A stretch of 64,000 bases of DNA, from contig CACYLW010000002.1 of the NCBI GenBank assembly GCA_902775345.1, positions 116,065 to 180,064 on the forward strand, given 5' to 3'. Made by a program: the position numbers and the translations under genes. This document shows positions 16,058-25,193 of the stretch, one piece after another (position 1 is the first letter of the stretch; the number at the start of each line of letters is the position of its first letter). Source of the DNA: an uncultured Eubacteriales bacterium. Lineage in GTDB: Bacteria; Bacillota; Clostridia; Peptostreptococcales; Anaerovoracaceae. The notes under the pieces are model-generated. The model made no database searches, was not told the DNA's origin, and was given only the letters and a program-made list of their open reading frames with translations.

Positions 16058-17688
16058 TAATACGTACTCTGATCACACTTGCTCTTGCTGTACCTGCATT
16101 CTGGCTGACCATGCGCTTCAACATGCACATGTTTCAGCTGAATACATACATGAACAACGAGCAGAGCGCATGGCTCGCGAAAAACAGACATCTTCAGTGG
16201 ATACTGTATTTTGCCATCGCCCTCGGTGCTGTCAGGATGTTCGTGCCTCTTGCGGGCCTGGACTGGCTGACAACCGCAGTGGATGTGCTTGCCTGGCTCA
16301 CTCTTATAGTCATCATTATGGTGTACAGGCTGCTCATTGAGATGAACTCAAAGAAGCCGCTCAAGTTCACTCCGAGAGTGAAGAGGATGGTAGCAACTAT
16401 AATCACGGTGAACGTGCTTATATTGTTGTTCTGCTACGCAACGGTCCTCATAAGGAACGGAAAGATCGAAGCCTGGAATCTGGCGCCGTTAAGCGGTTTC
16501 CTGCTCGCTGCCGTCGGGCTCCAGCTCGGTGAGAACATGCTGGCAAACAGCATCAACCGTCCGATCGAAAAGGGAGTGAACAACCATTATATAAACGACG
16601 CGAAACGCATCCTGAAGGAGAATCCGGACCTCACCATCATCGGCGTAACCGGAAGCTACGGCAAAACGAGCGTCAAGTTCTACCTCGAAACACTTCTGAG
16701 GCAGAAATACAGAGTGCTTGTGACGCCTGAAAGCTACAATACCCCGATGGGTATCGTAATAACCATCAGGAAGTTCCTCAAGCCGACCCACGAGATATTC
16801 GTATGCGAGATGGGTGCGAGGTATGTGGGAGAGATCAAGGAGGACTGTGATCTGGTGCATCCGCATCACGGACTCATTACGTCGATCGGCCCTCAGCACC
16901 TTGACACCTTCGGAAGCCTGGAGAACATACAGAAGACCAAATTCGAACTTGCCGATGCTGTTCCTGACGGAGGAATACTCTTCCTGAACGGCGACAATGA
17001 ATATATCGCGGAAGAGCTTGAGCGCAGAAAGGGCAGCAGACCGCTCTACGATGATCCTGTAATGTATCATTCGCAGAAGATCGGCAGCGGGTATTACGCA
17101 TCGGATATAGTCATTACAAATCACGGGACCGACTTTACTGTAAACGCTCCGGACAGAGAGTCTGAGCGCTTCTCGATGAAACTCGTGGGCATGCACAACG
17201 TTATAAACGTAATGGGCGCAATAGCAGTTGCTCATGAGTTTGACATACCGCTTTCAGAACTCCGCATACCGGTCAGAAGGATACAGAGCGTACCTCACCG
17301 CATGGAGATGAAGAACCACGGAGATGTTACGATCATCGACGACGCGTTCAACTCCAACCCGATAGGATCAAAAGCGGCTGTTGAAACACTTGCCATCATG
17401 GACGGCATGAGAATACTCATCACGCCGGGAATGGTTGAACTCGGTGAAGACGAGGCTGAATACAACAGAAAGTTCGGCACATACGCGGCAGACTGCTGCG
17501 ACAGGATATTCCTGGTCGGCAGAAAGCATACTGAGCCGATAAAAGAGGGCATCCTCAGCAAAGGCTTCCCTGAGAAGCATCTGGAAGTCTTTGATAAGGT
17601 AGAAGACGCGATCAGCCGCGCCTATGCAGTAAAGACAGATCAGCACAAGTACATACTCTTGGAGAATGACCTGCCTGACAATTACTGA
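16054..17688 (+). CDS. MurF-like Mur ligase with N-terminal membrane domain
   Basis: 544 residues. Residues 1-165 hold about five hydrophobic segments (near 1-20, 47-66, 72-92, 109-130 and 140-160) and do not look like the UDP-binding first domain of MurF. From 190 on there is a Mur ligase ATPase domain with P-loop GVTGSYGKTSVK near 198 and a C-terminal domain with DDAFNSNPIGS near 430. D-Ala-D-Ala ligase is the next gene, so adding D-Ala-D-Ala to a peptide is the natural guess. Because the division cluster in this window has no murF, it could be the main MurF or a specialised one acting on a membrane-bound acceptor. It overlaps the hydrolase gene by four bases. Confidence 0.8.
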   Translation: MIIRTLITLALAVPAFWLTMRFNMHMFQLNTYMNNEQSAWLAKNRHLQWILYFAIALGAVRMFVPLAGLDWLTTAVDVLAWLTLIVIIMVYRLLIEMNSKKPLKFTPRVKRMVATIITVNVLILLFCYATVLIRNGKIEAWNLAPLSGFLLAAVGLQLGENMLANSINRPIEKGVNNHYINDAKRILKENPDLTIIGVTGSYGKTSVKFYLETLLRQKYRVLVTPESYNTPMGIVITIRKFLKPTHEIFVCEMGARYVGEIKEDCDLVHPHHGLITSIGPQHLDTFGSLENIQKTKFELADAVPDGGILFLNGDNEYIAEELERRKGSRPLYDDPVMYHSQKIGSGYYASDIVITNHGTDFTVNAPDRESERFSMKLVGMHNVINVMGAIAVAHEFDIPLSELRIPVRRIQSVPHRMEMKNHGDVTIIDDAFNSNPIGSKAAVETLAIMDGMRILITPGMVELGEDEAEYNRKFGTYAADCCDRIFLVGRKHTEPIKEGILSKGFPEKHLEVFDKVEDAISRAYAVKTDQHKYILLENDLPDNY

Positions 17689-17740
17689 TTACCTTTTCGC
17701 ATTGTACTTGTCAGGATCGCGATCCATTAGGAGAAACAAA

Positions 17741-18925
17741 ATGAAAACCAAAGTAGCTATGATGTTCGGCGGCAAGACCGTTGAGCACGAAGTATCTGTA
17801 ATATCCGGCATCCAGGCGCTGAAAAGCATGGACACCGACAAATACGAAGTCATACCTGTTTATATGACAAAGGAAAATGAAATGTACACAGGCGCGGACA
17901 TCGGCAAGATCGAGTCCTATAAGGACATCCCGGGTCTGCTGAAGCGTTCGCAGAGGGTCATCATGGTGAATGACGGAGGAAGGGTGCAGCTCGTGCCTTA
18001 TCCTGCGAAGATGTTCGGAGGACAGAAGCCTGCAGCCATCGATATAGCTTTTCCGGTCGTTCACGGCACAAATGTAGAGGACGGAGCGCTTCAGGGTTAT
18101 CTGAAGACCGTCGGCGTCCCGTTTGTGGGGCCTGATGTCACATCGTCCGCAATAAGCATGGATAAGTTCATCACCAAGGCTGTTCTCAAGGAGGCAGGTG
18201 TGCCGGTCCTCGACGCGGCGGTCTATACGATGGCTGACTATGAGGATCCTGAGAAGATAGCAGATGACATAGAGAAGACTTTCGGTTATCCGGTCATCAT
18301 AAAGCCTGTAAATCTCGGCTCCAGCGTTGGCATAGGTGTAGCGAAGAACAGGGACGAGCTGATAGACGCGATCGATGACGCGTTCAGATACGCCGCGAGA
18401 GTCATGGCGGAGCATGCGATCTCAAAACTGAGGGAGATAAACTGCTCGGTTCTGGGTGATGAAAATGAAGCGGCAGCTTCAGAGTGCGAGGAACCGCTGA
18501 CATCCGGAGAGATCCTCAGCTATGAAGACAAGTACGTCAACAGCGGCGGCAAGAAGGGCGGCGCAAAGGGCGGAAGCGGCTCCAAGGGAGCAGGCATGGC
18601 GAACCTTTCCAGAAAGATCCCTGCGGACCTGAGCCCTGAGAGGCGTGAGGAGATCCGCGAGCTTGCCGTTAAGTCGTTCAAGGCCCTCGGATGCTGCGGC
18701 GTGTCGCGCATCGACTTCATGATAGATGAAGAGGAAGACAAACTCTATTTCAACGAGATCAATCCTATTCCGGGCTCGCTCTCGTTCTACCTGTGGGAGC
18801 CGGTTGGCGTACCTTACAAGGAACTTCTCGACCGCATGATACAGCTGGCTCTGAAGAGAGAACGCATCGAAGACTCTCTCACGTTCACATTCGATACAAA
18901 TATTCTCGCTAATGCGAAACTATAA
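17741..18925 (+). CDS. ddl: D-alanine--D-alanine ligase
   Basis: 394 residues with the ATP-grasp fold. The N-terminus MMFGGKTVEHEVS is typical; VNLGSSVGIG near 192, REINCSVLGD near 230, an omega-loop region containing a glycine/lysine-rich stretch near 265-285, and FNEINPIPGS near 338 hold substrate and magnesium residues. It joins two D-alanines for the peptidoglycan stem peptide. The ATG at 17741 has AGGAG before it; an upstream start at 17666 would overlap the previous gene. It follows the MurF-like ligase, so donor and ligase are made together. The EINP and surrounding residues look intact; nothing in the sequence indicates the D-lactate type. Confidence 0.93.
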   Translation: MKTKVAMMFGGKTVEHEVSVISGIQALKSMDTDKYEVIPVYMTKENEMYTGADIGKIESYKDIPGLLKRSQRVIMVNDGGRVQLVPYPAKMFGGQKPAAIDIAFPVVHGTNVEDGALQGYLKTVGVPFVGPDVTSSAISMDKFITKAVLKEAGVPVLDAAVYTMADYEDPEKIADDIEKTFGYPVIIKPVNLGSSVGIGVAKNRDELIDAIDDAFRYAARVMAEHAISKLREINCSVLGDENEAAASECEEPLTSGEILSYEDKYVNSGGKKGGAKGGSGSKGAGMANLSRKIPADLSPERREEIRELAVKSFKALGCCGVSRIDFMIDEEEDKLYFNEINPIPGSLSFYLWEPVGVPYKELLDRMIQLALKRERIEDSLTFTFDTNILANAKL

Positions 18926-18937
18926 GAGGTAAATATT

Positions 18938-20209
18938 ATGGCGCTTGATGGATTCAGAGACATGTATAACGATTTCTACGGACCGGCCGATGACGCGCTG
19001 ACTTCCAAACAGAGGAGAGAAAAGAACGTCAGAGACAAAATCAATCAGCTTTCAAATGAGGGCAAAGCCATGATCAGTGTAGAAACCGAAGTAGAAACAA
19101 TTGAAGAAGAAAGAAAACCGGTGGCCGTAGCAGTAAAAACTCCGGGTGAAGATGAGGAAAAACCGAAAGAGCCTGAGAAATCGGGCATGGAAGAGCTGAA
19201 CGAGCTTGTTGGCCTCAAGACAGTCAAACACGATGTAGAGGAACTTATTGGTCTGGCCAAGGTCAGAAAGATGCGTGAAGAGAAGGGCATGAAGGCGGTG
19301 CCTATGTCGCTTCACCTTGTTTTCTCGGGCAATCCGGGTACAGGAAAAACAACAGTCGCAAGGATACTCGGAAAACTGTACAAGGAGATCGGCATCCTCT
19401 CAACCGGTCAGATGATCGAGACCGACCGCTCCGGACTAGTAGCCGGCTATGTAGGACAGACTGCGATCAAGACCCAGAAAAAGATCCAGGAGGCCATGGG
19501 CGGCATCCTTTTCATAGACGAAGCCTATACGCTCAATCAGAAGGACGAGAACTTCGGTCAGGAAGCGATCGACACCATACTCAAGGCCATGGAAGACCAC
19601 CGCGACGAGTTTGTGGTTATCGTTGCCGGATACACGCAGCTTATGAAGGATTTCGTTGAAAGCAATCCGGGACTCAAGTCCAGGTTCAACAAGTTCTTCG
19701 AATTCCCTGATTACACGGTCGAAGAACTGCAGCAGATATTCGAACTCCAGTGCAAGAAGTATCAGTACGAGCTCACCGAAGAGGCTGATAACGCAGTGCG
19801 CGAAGAGATCATCAGGATCGAGGAGTCAAAGGGCGAAAACTTTGCGAATGCAAGAGAGGTGCGCAATCTTTTCGAGAAGATCATAGCAAACCAGGCGACA
19901 AGAGTCTCGGCCCTCGAGGATGTTGATGAGAAGGCGCTCTCCACCATAACCATCGATGATCTCACGGATAAATTCGAGGAAGAGTACGAGGAAGAACTCA
20001 GGGCAAGAGCGGCAAGAGAAGCCGAGGTAGAAGAGGCGCTGAGAGAAGTCGCTGAAATGAACGACGGCAAAGAGCCGACCGCGGAGGAGAGAGCCGGCGA
20101 GATAGTCGACCTCTTAAAAGAACTTGCAGAAGAGAACGGAGAAGAACCTAAAGGCGGTAAAAAGAAGAAAGCAAAAGTTACGGAGAAGAAGCCTATCATC
20201 AGACGATAA
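18938..20209 (+). CDS. CbxX/CfqX-type AAA ATPase (SpoVK-like)
   Basis: 423 residues. An N-terminal 75-residue charged segment precedes an AAA module of the CbxX/CfqX type: MEELNELVGLKTVK near 85, Walker A GNPGTGKTTVAR near 130, the family-specific ETDRSGLVAGYVGQT near 160 and Walker B ILFIDEAYTL near 190. The last 80 residues are very acidic and then lysine-rich and are probably disordered. Relatives include SpoVK and Rubisco activase CbbX, which remodel protein partners; the partner here is unknown. It follows ddl by 12 bases with an AGAGG ribosome site, so it belongs to the same unit. The SpoVK similarity alone does not show that the organism forms spores. Confidence 0.88.
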   Translation: MALDGFRDMYNDFYGPADDALTSKQRREKNVRDKINQLSNEGKAMISVETEVETIEEERKPVAVAVKTPGEDEEKPKEPEKSGMEELNELVGLKTVKHDVEELIGLAKVRKMREEKGMKAVPMSLHLVFSGNPGTGKTTVARILGKLYKEIGILSTGQMIETDRSGLVAGYVGQTAIKTQKKIQEAMGGILFIDEAYTLNQKDENFGQEAIDTILKAMEDHRDEFVVIVAGYTQLMKDFVESNPGLKSRFNKFFEFPDYTVEELQQIFELQCKKYQYELTEEADNAVREEIIRIEESKGENFANAREVRNLFEKIIANQATRVSALEDVDEKALSTITIDDLTDKFEEEYEEELRARAAREAEVEEALREVAEMNDGKEPTAEERAGEIVDLLKELAEENGEEPKGGKKKKAKVTEKKPIIRR

Positions 20210-20283
20210 AAGATGACGATAAATATTCTGAAAGGCTGACAGACGCCGGACAGGCAGTAAAGATTTAAAGAAGCAAGAAATTA

Positions 20284-20310
20284 TTAGCACTCGCATCAAG
20301 TGAGTGCTAA
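20284..20310. promoter_or_regulatory. CIRCE element (HrcA operator) before clpB
   Basis: TTAGCACTC, nine bases, GAGTGCTAA: a perfect match to the CIRCE consensus. It lies just upstream of the -35 box of the clpB promoter and 112 bases before the start codon, so clpB should be repressed by HrcA and induced by heat or misfolded protein. Confidence 0.95.
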
Positions 20311-20317
20311 ATTTTTC

Positions 20318-20346
20318 TTTACAAACGTTGAAAAGTGTACTATTAT
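20318..20346 (+). promoter_or_regulatory. Probable sigma-A promoter of clpB
   Basis: TTTACA at 20318-20323 and TATTAT at 20341-20346, 17 bases apart, directly after the CIRCE element. A perfect AT palindrome, ATTTTTG-T-CAAAAAT (20373-20387), lies in the untranslated leader. Confidence 0.6.
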
Positions 20347-20421
20347 TGTCTTGGCAAAAATGAGCAAAGACGATTTTTGTCAAAAATTGCTAATAAATCT
20401 TCTTACAGGAGGTAAGCATAT

Positions 20422-23013
20422 ATGAACATTGAAAAATACACTCAGAATGCACAGCAGGCTGTGCTTGACTGCCAGAACATCGCGGTCGCCATGGGCAACC
20501 AGATGGTAGACGGTGAGCACATCCATCTTGCGCTTCTCAAGCAGCAGGATGGCCTGATCCCTAAGCTGCTTCAGTCCATGGGCGTGAACATCATCGCTGT
20601 TACCAAGGATGTCCAGGCAGAAGTCGATAAGATCCCTAAGGTCTCCGGAGGCGGTGACGGCATGTACGGCACACGCAGGTTCAACAAGATCTTCATGGAC
20701 GCCGAGGCTGTCGCTGAACAGTTCAAGGACGAATACGTGAGCGTAGAACACATCTATCTCGCGCTTCTTTCGGAGAAAGGAACTCCGAGCGAGAGGATAT
20801 TCCTGAGATACGGGATCACAAAAGAGAAGTTCCTTGAGGCGCTCACAAAGGTCAGGGGAAATCAGAGGATCACGAGCCAGAATCCTGAAGACAACTACGA
20901 AGCTCTTGCGAAGTACGGCAGGGACCTTGTCGAAATGGCAAGAGCAGGCAAACTGGATCCTGTCATCGGAAGGGATGCCGAAATAAGGCACGTAGTGCAG
21001 ATCCTTTCAAGGCGTACAAAAAACAACCCGGTGCTCATCGGTGAACCGGGCGTCGGCAAGACTGCCGTGGTCGAGGGCCTCGCGCAGAGGATACTGGCGG
21101 GAGATGTTCCTGAAGGCCTCAAGGACAAGACCGTCTACGCTCTTGACATGGGTTCTCTTATCGCCGGAGCCAAGTACAGAGGTGAATTCGAGGAGAGGCT
21201 GAAGGCCGTTCTCAACGAGATCGAAAAATCCGAAGGCAGGATAATCCTGTTCATCGACGAGATCCACAATATTGTCGGAGCGGGAGCCGCGGAAGGTGCC
21301 ATGGATGCCGGAAACCTGCTCAAGCCGAAGCTGGCAAGGGGAGAGCTCCACTGCATAGGAGCCACCACGCTTGACGAGTACAGGAAGTACATCGAGAAGG
21401 ACGCCGCTCTCGAGAGAAGGTTCCAGAAGGTGCTGGTAGACCAGCCGAGCGTCGAGGATACCATATCCATCCTCCGCGGACTCAAGGAAAAGTTTGAGAT
21501 CCACCACGGCGTACGTATCACCGACAGCGCTCTTATCGCATGCGCCACACTGTCAGACAGATACATCAGCGACAGATACCTGCCTGACAAGGCTATCGAC
21601 CTCATGGACGAAGCTGCAGCGCGCATCCGTACAGAGATCGACAGCATGCCGTCAGAACTCGATGAGATATCCCGCAAGATAACCCAGCTCGAGATAGAAA
21701 AGCAGGCTCTCTCAAAGGAAGAAGACAAGGGCTCAATGGCCAGGCTTGAGAACCTTGAGAAGGAACTTGCCGATCTCAAGGAAAAGAGCGCCGGCATGAG
21801 AGCTCAGTGGGAGAATGAGAAGGCCGAGATCCTTGAGGCAAAGAACCTCAAGCAGCAGATCGAAGACATCAGACTCGAGATCGAAGACGCTGAGAGACAG
21901 GCTGACTACGAAAAAGGCGCCCAGCTGAAATACGGCGTCCTGCCTGATCTTGAAAGACAGCTCGAAGAGAAGAAAGCCGCTGCCGATAAAAGAGAAGAGG
22001 CGAGACTCCTCCAGGAGGAGGTGACCGAAGAAGAGATCGCAGAGGTCATTTCAGGATGGACGGGCATCCCTGTGAGCAAGCTGGTTGAGACAGAACGCGA
22101 TAAACTCCTCAGACTGCCTGATATCCTGCATAAAAGGGTCATCGGTCAGGATGAGGGCGTAAAAGCCGTCTCAGAGGCAATACTGCGCGCCAGAGCGGGT
22201 CTCAAGGATGAGAACAGACCTATCGGATCGTTCATTTTCCTCGGACCTACCGGCGTAGGCAAGACCGAGCTCGCGAAGGCTCTGTCGGAATCGCTGTTTG
22301 ACAGTGAGCGCAACATGATAAGAATAGACATGTCCGAATACATGGAGAAGCACTCCGTATCGAGACTGGTAGGAGCGCCTCCGGGGTACGTAGGATATGA
22401 CGAGGGCGGTCAGCTGACCGAGGCAGTCCGCCGCAAGCCGTACAGCGTCATCCTCTTCGATGAGATCGAGAAGGCTCATCCGGATGTGTTCAACATTCTG
22501 CTGCAGCTGCTCGACGACGGACGACTGACTGACAACCAGGGCCGTACTGTCGACTTCAAGAATACGATCGTCATCATGACATCGAACATAGGAAGCGCAG
22601 ATCTCATTGACAACATGAAGGATGACGGCACGATCGATCCTGAGGTTGAGAAGCTGGTAATGGCTCAGCTCAAAGCGGGCTTCAGACCGGAATTCCTCAA
22701 CCGTATCGACGACATTATCCTGTTCAGCCCGCTCACAAAGGATCAGATCAAGGGCATCATAAAGCTCTCGTTCAGAGACATCGCTGACAGGCTCAAGGAC
22801 AGGGATATCGAGCTGAGCGTTACCGACGCCGCACTCGAGTTCATCGCCGACGAGGCATACGATCCTCACTACGGTGCAAGGCCGATCAAGCGCTACCTGC
22901 AGCAGCACGCAGAGACTGAGATCGCCTCCGGAATAATCAGAGGCACGATTCTTGACGGCCAGTCACTAATTTGCGACTCAGATGGGGAGAAACTGGTGTA
23001 TACTTCTAATTAA
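20422..23013 (+). CDS. clpB: ATP-dependent disaggregase ClpB
   Basis: 863 residues, normal ClpB length. The N-domain spans about 1-145. The first AAA module has Walker [11 protein letters not shown] near 207 and [13 protein letters not shown] near 276; the coiled-coil middle domain runs about 400-525, which separates ClpB from ClpC and ClpA; the second AAA module has [10 protein letters not shown] near 608 and [15 protein letters not shown] near 676. It works with DnaK to pull proteins from aggregates. AGGAGG lies before the ATG. Regulation by CIRCE/HrcA is visible upstream. The next gene starts 37 bases after its stop with no terminator, so heat-induced read-through into the transporter genes is possible. 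Confidence 0.96.
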   Translation: MNIEKYTQNAQQAVLDCQNIAVAMGNQMVDGEHIHLALLKQQDGLIPKLLQSMGVNIIAVTKDVQAEVDKIPKVSGGGDGMYGTRRFNKIFMDAEAVAEQFKDEYVSVEHIYLALLSEKGTPSERIFLRYGITKEKFLEALTKVRGNQRITSQNPEDNYEALAKYGRDLVEMARAGKLDPVIGRDAEIRHVVQILSRRTKNNPVLIGEPGVGKTAVVEGLAQRILAGDVPEGLKDKTVYALDMGSLIAGAKYRGEFEERLKAVLNEIEKSEGRIILFIDEIHNIVGAGAAEGAMDAGNLLKPKLARGELHCIGATTLDEYRKYIEKDAALERRFQKVLVDQPSVEDTISILRGLKEKFEIHHGVRITDSALIACATLSDRYISDRYLPDKAIDLMDEAAARIRTEIDSMPSELDEISRKITQLEIEKQALSKEEDKGSMARLENLEKELADLKEKSAGMRAQWENEKAEILEAKNLKQQIEDIRLEIEDAERQADYEKGAQLKYGVLPDLERQLEEKKAAADKREEARLLQEEVTEEEIAEVISGWTGIPVSKLVETERDKLLRLPDILHKRVIGQDEGVKAVSEAILRARAGLKDENRPIGSFIFLGPTGVGKTELAKALSESLFDSERNMIRIDMSEYMEKHSVSRLVGAPPGYVGYDEGGQLTEAVRRKPYSVILFDEIEKAHPDVFNILLQLLDDGRLTDNQGRTVDFKNTIVIMTSNIGSADLIDNMKDDGTIDPEVEKLVMAQLKAGFRPEFLNRIDDIILFSPLTKDQIKGIIKLSFRDIADRLKDRDIELSVTDAALEFIADEAYDPHYGARPIKRYLQQHAETEIASGIIRGTILDGQSLICDSDGEKLVYTSN

Positions 23014-23050
23014 AGAGGTGAACGGACTGAAAGAATAAAAGAGATAAGGC

Positions 23051-23944
23051 ATGGCCGCAGACAGACAACATATCGCATACGGTGATCTGATGATGCTTGC
23101 GGCCACCATGATATTCGGAGCAATGACGATATTCTCAAAACAGATACTCGCCGAGCTCGAAGTATTCAACATGGTGGCTCTCAGATTTTTGATTGCCTTC
23201 GCGGCATGCCTTGCGGTCTTTCACAGGAGATACCGGAAATTAGATAAAGAAACGTTCCTGCACTCGGGAGTGCTGGGAACGTTTTTGTTTATATCTTATT
23301 TATGCATGGTGCTGGGATGCAAATATACCACGGCTTCGAACGCTGGCTTCATGATGAGCCTTGTGGCGTTCTTCACGCCGCTCATAATCCTTGTACAGGA
23401 GCACATAGTACCTGGAAGGGTGCAGATCGCCAGCATCATCATCACGCTCATAGGAGTAGGGCTCATGTGCCTTTCGGAAGGGCTGTCGCTCAACAGAGGT
23501 GATCTCATATGCATAATGAGCGCGTTCTTCTATTCGTTCCAGATGCTGTACACCGAGCGCTACGCGCACAGGCATGATCCGATAGTGCTGGGCACTCTTC
23601 AGCTGCCGTTCGTGTCGGTGTACGGATTCATATTCGCGTTCCTTTTCGAAGACAGCTTCAGGCTTCCGGTGAGCGCCGCCGGGTGGTGGCAGCTGCTGTA
23701 TCTGGCTCTCGGATGCGGAGCCCTGGGATTCATCTTTCAGACATCTGCCGAAAAGCTGAGCCCTACGTCGCATACGACGCTGATATACGCGTCAGAGCCG
23801 GTCTTCGTGGCGCTGTTTTCGTTCCTTATGCTTGGCGAACAGATCAGTGTCCGCCAGATGGCAGGTATCGTGCTGGTATTCATAGGCGTATGGATCACGG
23901 TGCGGCCGAAAAAAGATGAGAGGTTGATCCAAGATGCAGACTGA
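23051..23944 (+). CDS. DMT-superfamily permease with two EamA domains
   Basis: 297 residues with ten predicted membrane helices in two repeated EamA halves (about 10-140 and 155-285). Typical features include the glycine/serine-rich first helix and a second half ending ASEPVFVALFSFLMLGEQ near 245. Such carriers export amino acids, purines or other metabolites; substrate cannot be read from sequence. The ribosome site is poor (AAGG almost touches the ATG), so translation may depend on clpB upstream or begin at a later methionine near 23090. Its 3' end overlaps the next transporter gene by 11 bases, so the two are coupled. Confidence 0.85.
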   Translation: MAADRQHIAYGDLMMLAATMIFGAMTIFSKQILAELEVFNMVALRFLIAFAACLAVFHRRYRKLDKETFLHSGVLGTFLFISYLCMVLGCKYTTASNAGFMMSLVAFFTPLIILVQEHIVPGRVQIASIIITLIGVGLMCLSEGLSLNRGDLICIMSAFFYSFQMLYTERYAHRHDPIVLGTLQLPFVSVYGFIFAFLFEDSFRLPVSAAGWWQLLYLALGCGALGFIFQTSAEKLSPTSHTTLIYASEPVFVALFSFLMLGEQISVRQMAGIVLVFIGVWITVRPKKDERLIQDAD

Positions 23945-25193
23945 ACTGGGAAAGAAATTCTGGATATCCATGCTGGTATTCGGCCTGATGGGACAGGTGG
24001 CATGGGTGGTTGAGAACATGTACTTCAACGTGTTCATCTACAAGATGTTTCATGCAACGGCAGCTGACATATCGGCCATGGTGATGGCGAGCGCGGTGAC
24101 AGCCGCCCTGACTACCATCATCATGGGAGCTGTGTCCGATAAAGTCGGTAAAAGGAAGGCGTTCATGAGCTTCGGTTACATTATCTGGGGCGTCAGCATC
24201 ATAGCGTTCGCATACATACACAGCATCATGCTCACGATCGTGATGGACTGCGTCATGACATATTTCGGATCTACCGCGAATGATGCCGCGTACAACGCAT
24301 GGCTGACAGACAGGGGAGATTCCACCAACAGGGGAAAGATAGAAGGCGTCAACTCAATGATGCCGCTGGTCGCGGTGCTTGTGGTGTTCGGGGGATTCAT
24401 GAGCTTCAACCTCGATGAGCATTCAGCCTGGGTCACGATCTATTATGTCATCGGCATCGCTACGGCGGTCATCGGAGCTCTGGGATGGTTCATCATAGAG
24501 GATGATCCGGGACTGAAAAAGTCTGAGGAGAGCCTTGGGGAAACTCTGGCGTACAGTTTCAGACCATCGGTAGCCAGGGAGAACAGGAAACTGTATCTCA
24601 CGCTCCTCAACTTCGCGATCTTCGGCATATCGATACAGATTTTCATGCCTTATCTGATCATTTACTATGAGCAGACCCTCGGCCTTGACAACTATGTCAT
24701 GATATTCGCGCCGGCCATATTGCTGGCAGCCGCAGCCACCGTTTTCTACGGAAGACTGTATGACACCAGAGGCTTTACGAAAAGCATCCTGCCCGTGACT
24801 GCGATGCTCATTATAGGGTATACTATATTATATTTCACACATGCTCACGCAGCCGTGCAGGCGTTCATCGGATCGCTCATTACAATGACCGGGTATCTGG
24901 CAGGCATGTCCATATTCGGAGCCATGATAAGAGATAATATACCGGAAGGCAGAGCAGGGCAGTTCCAGGGTGTCCGTATCATCGGACAGGTCTTCGTACC
25001 GGGCCTCATCGGACCGGCTATAGGAGCCTGGGTGCTGCGCAACGCGGATGTCATAGTCAACAGCGACGGCACTGAATCGTTCCTTCCGGACAGAGGGATA
25101 TGGTCCGCATCGGGGATAATAATAGTCATACTCTTTGCGGCGCTGATGCTTACGATGAGAAAAAGTGGATCCACGAAAGGAGTCAGAAAATGA
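23934..25193 (+). CDS. Major facilitator superfamily transporter
   Basis: 419 residues, twelve predicted helices. The loop between helices 2 and 3 carries GAVSDKVGKRK near residue 65, the signature A motif of the superfamily. The N-terminus GQVAWVVENMYFNVFIYKMF resembles sugar/cation-type MFS proteins annotated in Clostridia. It overlaps the permease upstream by 11 bases and the deaminase downstream by four, so permease, transporter and amidohydrolase form one translationally linked unit with the glycosidase close behind. Uptake of a purine or of a glycoside are both possible from context; the sequence does not decide. Confidence 0.85.
   Translation: MQTELGKKFWISMLVFGLMGQVAWVVENMYFNVFIYKMFHATAADISAMVMASAVTAALTTIIMGAVSDKVGKRKAFMSFGYIIWGVSIIAFAYIHSIMLTIVMDCVMTYFGSTANDAAYNAWLTDRGDSTNRGKIEGVNSMMPLVAVLVVFGGFMSFNLDEHSAWVTIYYVIGIATAVIGALGWFIIEDDPGLKKSEESLGETLAYSFRPSVARENRKLYLTLLNFAIFGISIQIFMPYLIIYYEQTLGLDNYVMIFAPAILLAAAATVFYGRLYDTRGFTKSILPVTAMLIIGYTILYFTHAHAAVQAFIGSLITMTGYLAGMSIFGAMIRDNIPEGRAGQFQGVRIIGQVFVPGLIGPAIGAWVLRNADVIVNSDGTESFLPDRGIWSASGIIIVILFAALMLTMRKSGSTKGVRK

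Noticed and set aside
18938-20209. SpoVK-like ATPase as proof of sporulation
   Set aside because: The CbxX/CfqX family is broad and no other spore gene is in the window.
20353-20368. Possible CtsR site before clpB (GGCAAA and AGCAAA ten bases apart)
   Set aside because: The heptads differ from the CtsR consensus at key bases; the perfect CIRCE already explains heat control.
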